From GCA-002688135 sp964536565 (GTDB taxonomy: Bacteria > Patescibacteriota > Patescibacteriia > Magasanikbacterales > GCA-002688135), in contig CAZHXK010000055.1 in NCBI GenBank assembly GCA_964536565.1, positions 1 to 7,409 of the forward strand: 7,409 nucleotides of DNA, read 5' to 3'. The stretch's first letter is position 1. Every line of letters starts with the position of its first letter. Made by a program: the position numbers and the translations under genes. The notes below the pieces were generated by a model that had not been told where the DNA came from, made no database searches, and was given only the letters and a program-made list of their open reading frames with translations. Below are positions 5,487-7,409 of this stretch, piece by piece.

Positions 5487-5918
5487 ATGAATAAATCGGA
5501 TTTGGCGCAAGCCCTTGCCGATCGACTAGGTCTGAATAAGTCGCAGGCCGAAGCTGCTGTCGAATCAATGACAGACATCATTACCGAAACCATTGCTGGA
5601 GGAGGTAGTGTTACGCTCGCTGGATTTGGAGAATTCAGCGCACGCGTGAGAAAAGGCCGTGTTGGTGTGAACCCACAGGATCCATCAAAGGCTATTGATA
5701 TCCCAGCAGTTCCTGTACCGAAGTTTAAAGCAGGATCACGTTTGAAAAAATCTGTGAAGGAAGGAGCATTAGCAGGAGGAAAACCGGGAGCCACAACTCC
5801 TACAGATCCACCAGCTGCAGCACCAACCCCTACCCCAGAACCACCAACCCCTCCGCCAGCCCCACCCACACCGGAGCCACCATCTACACCACCACCGTCA
5901 TACAGCTCTTCATTCTAG
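5487..5918 (+). CDS. HU-family DNA-binding protein with a proline-rich C-terminal tail
   Basis: The first 93 or so residues are a standard HU/IHF fold that binds and bends DNA as a dimer in the nucleoid: MNKSDLAQALADRLGLNKSQ, the VTLAGFGEFSARVRKGR beta segment, the arm with NPQDPSKAIDIPAVPVPKFKAG, and the closing LKKSV. I chose ATG 5487 because MNKSDL is the family's usual opening; ATG 5481 would add two residues. Unlike a 90-residue HU, this protein continues for about 50 residues rich in Pro, Thr, Ala and Glu, with about 20 prolines (PTPTPEPP, PPPAPPTPEPP), ending SYSSSF. The tail is not lysine-rich, unlike actinobacterial HU extensions. The frame and the terminator just past the stop argue that the tail is real. 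HU is named at family level only, since HU and IHF subunits are not separable here. Confidence 0.9.
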   Translation: MNKSDLAQALADRLGLNKSQAEAAVESMTDIITETIAGGGSVTLAGFGEFSARVRKGRVGVNPQDPSKAIDIPAVPVPKFKAGSRLKKSVKEGALAGGKPGATTPTDPPAAAPTPTPEPPTPPPAPPTPEPPSTPPPSYSSSF

Positions 5919-5930
5919 AATATGGAATTA

Positions 5931-5959
5931 AAAAAATCGGGCTTCCTGCCTGATTTTTT
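5931..5959 (+). terminator. Terminator after the HU gene, possibly bidirectional
   Basis: AAAAAATCGGGC, loop TTCCT, GCCTGATTTTTT: a 12-bp stem with one G-T wobble, whose AT-rich foot doubles as the T run on the plus strand and as an A run facing pyrB. It begins 12 bases after the HU stop and closes the plus-strand group. The A-tract symmetry means it could also stop minus-strand transcription. Confidence 0.8.
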
Positions 5960-5964
5960 GATAT

Positions 5965-5988
5965 AAAAAAACTCCGACGAATCGGAGT
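5965..5988 (-). terminator. Terminator of pyrB
   Basis: On the minus strand, ACTCCGA and TCGGAGT form a perfect 7-bp stem closed by a TTCG tetraloop, followed by a T run (AAAAAA on plus, 5965-5970). It begins 5 bases past the pyrB stop codon. With the neighbouring hairpin it separates two convergent units. Confidence 0.85.
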
Positions 5989-5993
5989 GAATA

Positions 5994-7139
5994 TTAACGA
6001 AGTAACCAACACCGGTCTTGCATATGTTTTGGAAGTGGACCTCCCCACTCCTTCTCAAGCTCCTGTTCTTTCAGGATACGATATACAAGCGCTGTTCGGA
6101 CATGCATGCCATTTCGAACAGCGCGCCATATTTTAATGCGCGGATCAGTATCACAGGCTGGATCAAGCTCTCCTCGGCGAGGAAGTGGGTGCATGACAAT
6201 CGCGTTTGATCCCAGTAAGCCAAGATGTCGAGGTTCGAAACTATAACCAGGCACACTTGAACCCGCACATTCATCTGGCTCGAGTTTCTTTAATGCTTTT
6301 CCATTCGGTTTCAAACGAAGCACAACACATTCGGGATCCGACGCATCCATCGTATCGACAGTGTATTCGACACCACCAATGCTTATGGGAATCTTCGATG
6401 TCACATCATCATGCTCATCCTGCACGCGCGTGAGATACAACGCATCGCAATCCGCAACTGCTTTGTCAAAATCATCAGTAACCGAGTATTCGATACCGTA
6501 TTCTTCCAGCTTGTCAGTCACATCAGGAAGCATGGCAAATTCTGGCGGCGAGACTAGTATTAGACTAGCACCTTTATAGAACCGCATAAGAGGCGCTAGC
6601 GAACGAACTGTCCTTCCTCGCTTTAAATCCCCCACCAATGCAATCTTCTTACCCGGAATACCACCCCGCTCTTTGAGCGATCGTCGCAGTGTATAGTCAT
6701 CCAGCATTGCCTGAGTTGGATGCTGATCAGCACCACTACCACCATTTATTACAGGACGCGGTCGCTCCGTACCATCAAGATGACTTGCGATACGAGCAGC
6801 CAGACCCTGTGTCTTTGTTCTCATGATAATGAGATCAACAAACGAGGAAAAAGTTCGATGTGAATCAAACTTTGATTCACCCTTCCCCTCAGACGATGTA
6901 CTAGGATCATCCAACACGATCACATCCATACCAAGATTCTGACATGCTGAAATAAATGACTGCTTTGTTCGTGATGATTTCTGAGAGAAATATATCTCAG
7001 CTCGCCGATGAGGAAAACATTGTTTGAGCCAGATCGCCCCCTCTCTCGTCTGACGCTTCTTTCGAATAGCATTCGTCAGTCCATGCAGTCGATCCAACAT
7101 CTCCAGCGTAATCTGATCTGCCGTAAGGATATGCCTCAT
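5994..7139 (-). CDS. pyrB: Aspartate carbamoyltransferase catalytic chain, with an extra segment near the 240s loop
   Basis: PyrB condenses carbamoyl phosphate and L-aspartate to carbamoyl-aspartate, the committed step of pyrimidine synthesis. Numbered from ATG 7139 (381 residues), the carbamoyl-phosphate motif is SSRT at 55-58. The 80s loop is SSEGKGES with Lys86. Arg107, the signature GGSGADQHPTQ (132-143, His140), GDLKRGRTVRSL (Arg176), TRVQDE (Arg238, Gln240) and HPLPR (317-321) are all present. Two things are unusual: RTK replaces the common RHP after Arg107, and 72 residues separate TRVQDEH from MHPLPR where E. coli has about 34. The total exceeds the usual 310 or so. The start was set by AAAGGAG 6 bases before ATG 7139; an in-frame ATG at 7160 would place that site inside the gene. 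No pyrI is adjacent, so allosteric control cannot be inferred. Confidence 0.93.
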   Translation of the reverse strand: MRHILTADQITLEMLDRLHGLTNAIRKKRQTREGAIWLKQCFPHRRAEIYFSQKSSRTKQSFISACQNLGMDVIVLDDPSTSSEGKGESKFDSHRTFSSFVDLIIMRTKTQGLAARIASHLDGTERPRPVINGGSGADQHPTQAMLDDYTLRRSLKERGGIPGKKIALVGDLKRGRTVRSLAPLMRFYKGASLILVSPPEFAMLPDVTDKLEEYGIEYSVTDDFDKAVADCDALYLTRVQDEHDDVTSKIPISIGGVEYTVDTMDASDPECVVLRLKPNGKALKKLEPDECAGSSVPGYSFEPRHLGLLGSNAIVMHPLPRRGELDPACDTDPRIKIWRAVRNGMHVRTALVYRILKEQELEKEWGGPLPKHMQDRCWLLR

Positions 7140-7172
7140 GACCGTCTCCTTTGTATTCAATGATCTGATCGG

Positions 7173-7201
7173 AGTTTAGTGAAAGCTGTGCGTTGTGTCA
7201 A
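7173..7201 (-). promoter_or_regulatory. Sigma-70-type promoter of pyrB
   Basis: On the minus strand, a perfect TTGACA (7201-7196) and TAAACT (7178-7173) are spaced by 17 bases. Start near 7166 would give a leader of under 30 bases, too short for the transcription attenuators that control some pyrB genes. The -35 box begins 9 bases after the stop of the upstream phosphatase gene, so pyrB is probably transcribed on its own, with or without read-through. Confidence 0.7.
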
Positions 7202-7210
7202 AAGAATGTT

Positions 7211-7408
7211 TTATTCAGCAACTTCTTCGAGGTGACCAGTTAATCCAACCTCAATATTTTCGAGTTTTCCATCTCGATCAAAATCCATGATAGAAATTGA
7301 GCAGTTTCCGTGATGTATTTCTACAAAATTTTCGCGGTTAATAACACGTCCTTGTACATTCAATAGCCACGCTGCCATTGTTGCACCATGTGAGACCGCA
7401 AGAACTGT
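7211..7408 (-). CDS. Histidine phosphatase / phosphoglycerate-mutase-like protein, C-terminal 65 residues
   Basis: Only the last 65 codons are present; the gene enters from the right edge. The segment VLAVSHGATMAAWLLN contains the second conserved histidine of the histidine phosphatase superfamily (the SHG motif late in the domain). It is followed by HHGNCSISIMDFD, which resembles the NCSI/NGSI strand that ends these proteins, and a GHLEE tail. The N-terminal RHG phospho-acceptor motif lies outside the window, so activity, substrate and even intactness cannot be judged. It could be a broad-specificity phosphatase, a cobalamin-type phosphatase or a phosphoglycerate mutase homologue. It runs in the same direction as pyrB and ends 71 bases before the pyrB ATG. 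Confidence 0.8.
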   Translation of the reverse strand, partial: TVLAVSHGATMAAWLLNVQGRVINRENFVEIHHGNCSISIMDFDRDGKLENIEVGLTGHLEEVAE

Positions 7409-7409
7409 T

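Noticed and set aside
5465..5869. Glycine-rich minus-strand ORF opposite the HU gene
   Set aside because: The Gly/Val/Ala run is the antisense reading of the proline-rich HU tail; there is no promoter or ribosome site.
5798..5905. Possible triplet or CRISPR-like repeat in the C-rich stretch
   Set aside because: It is low-complexity proline/threonine coding sequence without regular repeat and spacer units.

Overview
The window looks like a stretch of a bacterial housekeeping chromosome, most likely from a small-genome lineage of the Patescibacteria/CPR (Parcubacteria-like) type. That placement is inference. It rests on the compact IF-2 N-terminus beginning MNVTELARRLRV, a TruB without a C-terminal PUA domain, the scarcity of Shine-Dalgarno sequences, and a copy of a palindromic dispersed repeat (translated HPEPAEG) inside a gene. 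A Firmicutes-like rny-ymdB pair is also present. I see no tRNA, rRNA, CRISPR array, insertion sequence, phage gene or defence gene.

Layout, left to right. Positions 1-1302 (minus) hold the first 434 codons of infB (translation initiation factor IF-2), running off the left edge. Positions 1303-1397 are a divergent promoter region. Positions 1398-2081 (plus) are truB, tRNA pseudouridine-55 synthase. Positions 2149-2694 (minus) encode a small two-helix membrane protein with a bacterial PH domain, with its own consensus-like promoter and a terminator. Positions 2837-3122 are a long intergenic leader with palindromes and a hairpin. Then on the plus strand come rny (RNase Y, 3123-4649), ymdB (4654-5445, 4-nt gap) and an HU-family protein with a proline-rich tail (5487-5918). 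Two back-to-back terminators (5931-5988) separate this group from pyrB (aspartate carbamoyltransferase, 5994-7139, minus), which has a clear promoter. The right edge (7211-7408, minus) is the C-terminus of a histidine-phosphatase/phosphoglycerate-mutase family protein.

How the genes fit together: infB and truB serve translation and tRNA modification. Rny and YmdB are linked in other bacteria, as the membrane-anchored mRNA endonuclease and its neighbouring phosphodiesterase. HU is a nucleoid protein that may be transcribed with them. PyrB makes carbamoyl-aspartate for pyrimidine synthesis and appears to be an independent transcription unit.

I did not find a convincing new multi-gene system. 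The best leads are a palindromic repeat inserted in frame in truB, the HU proline tail, an extra segment of about 40 residues in the aspartate carbamoyltransferase, and structured leader DNA upstream of rny.
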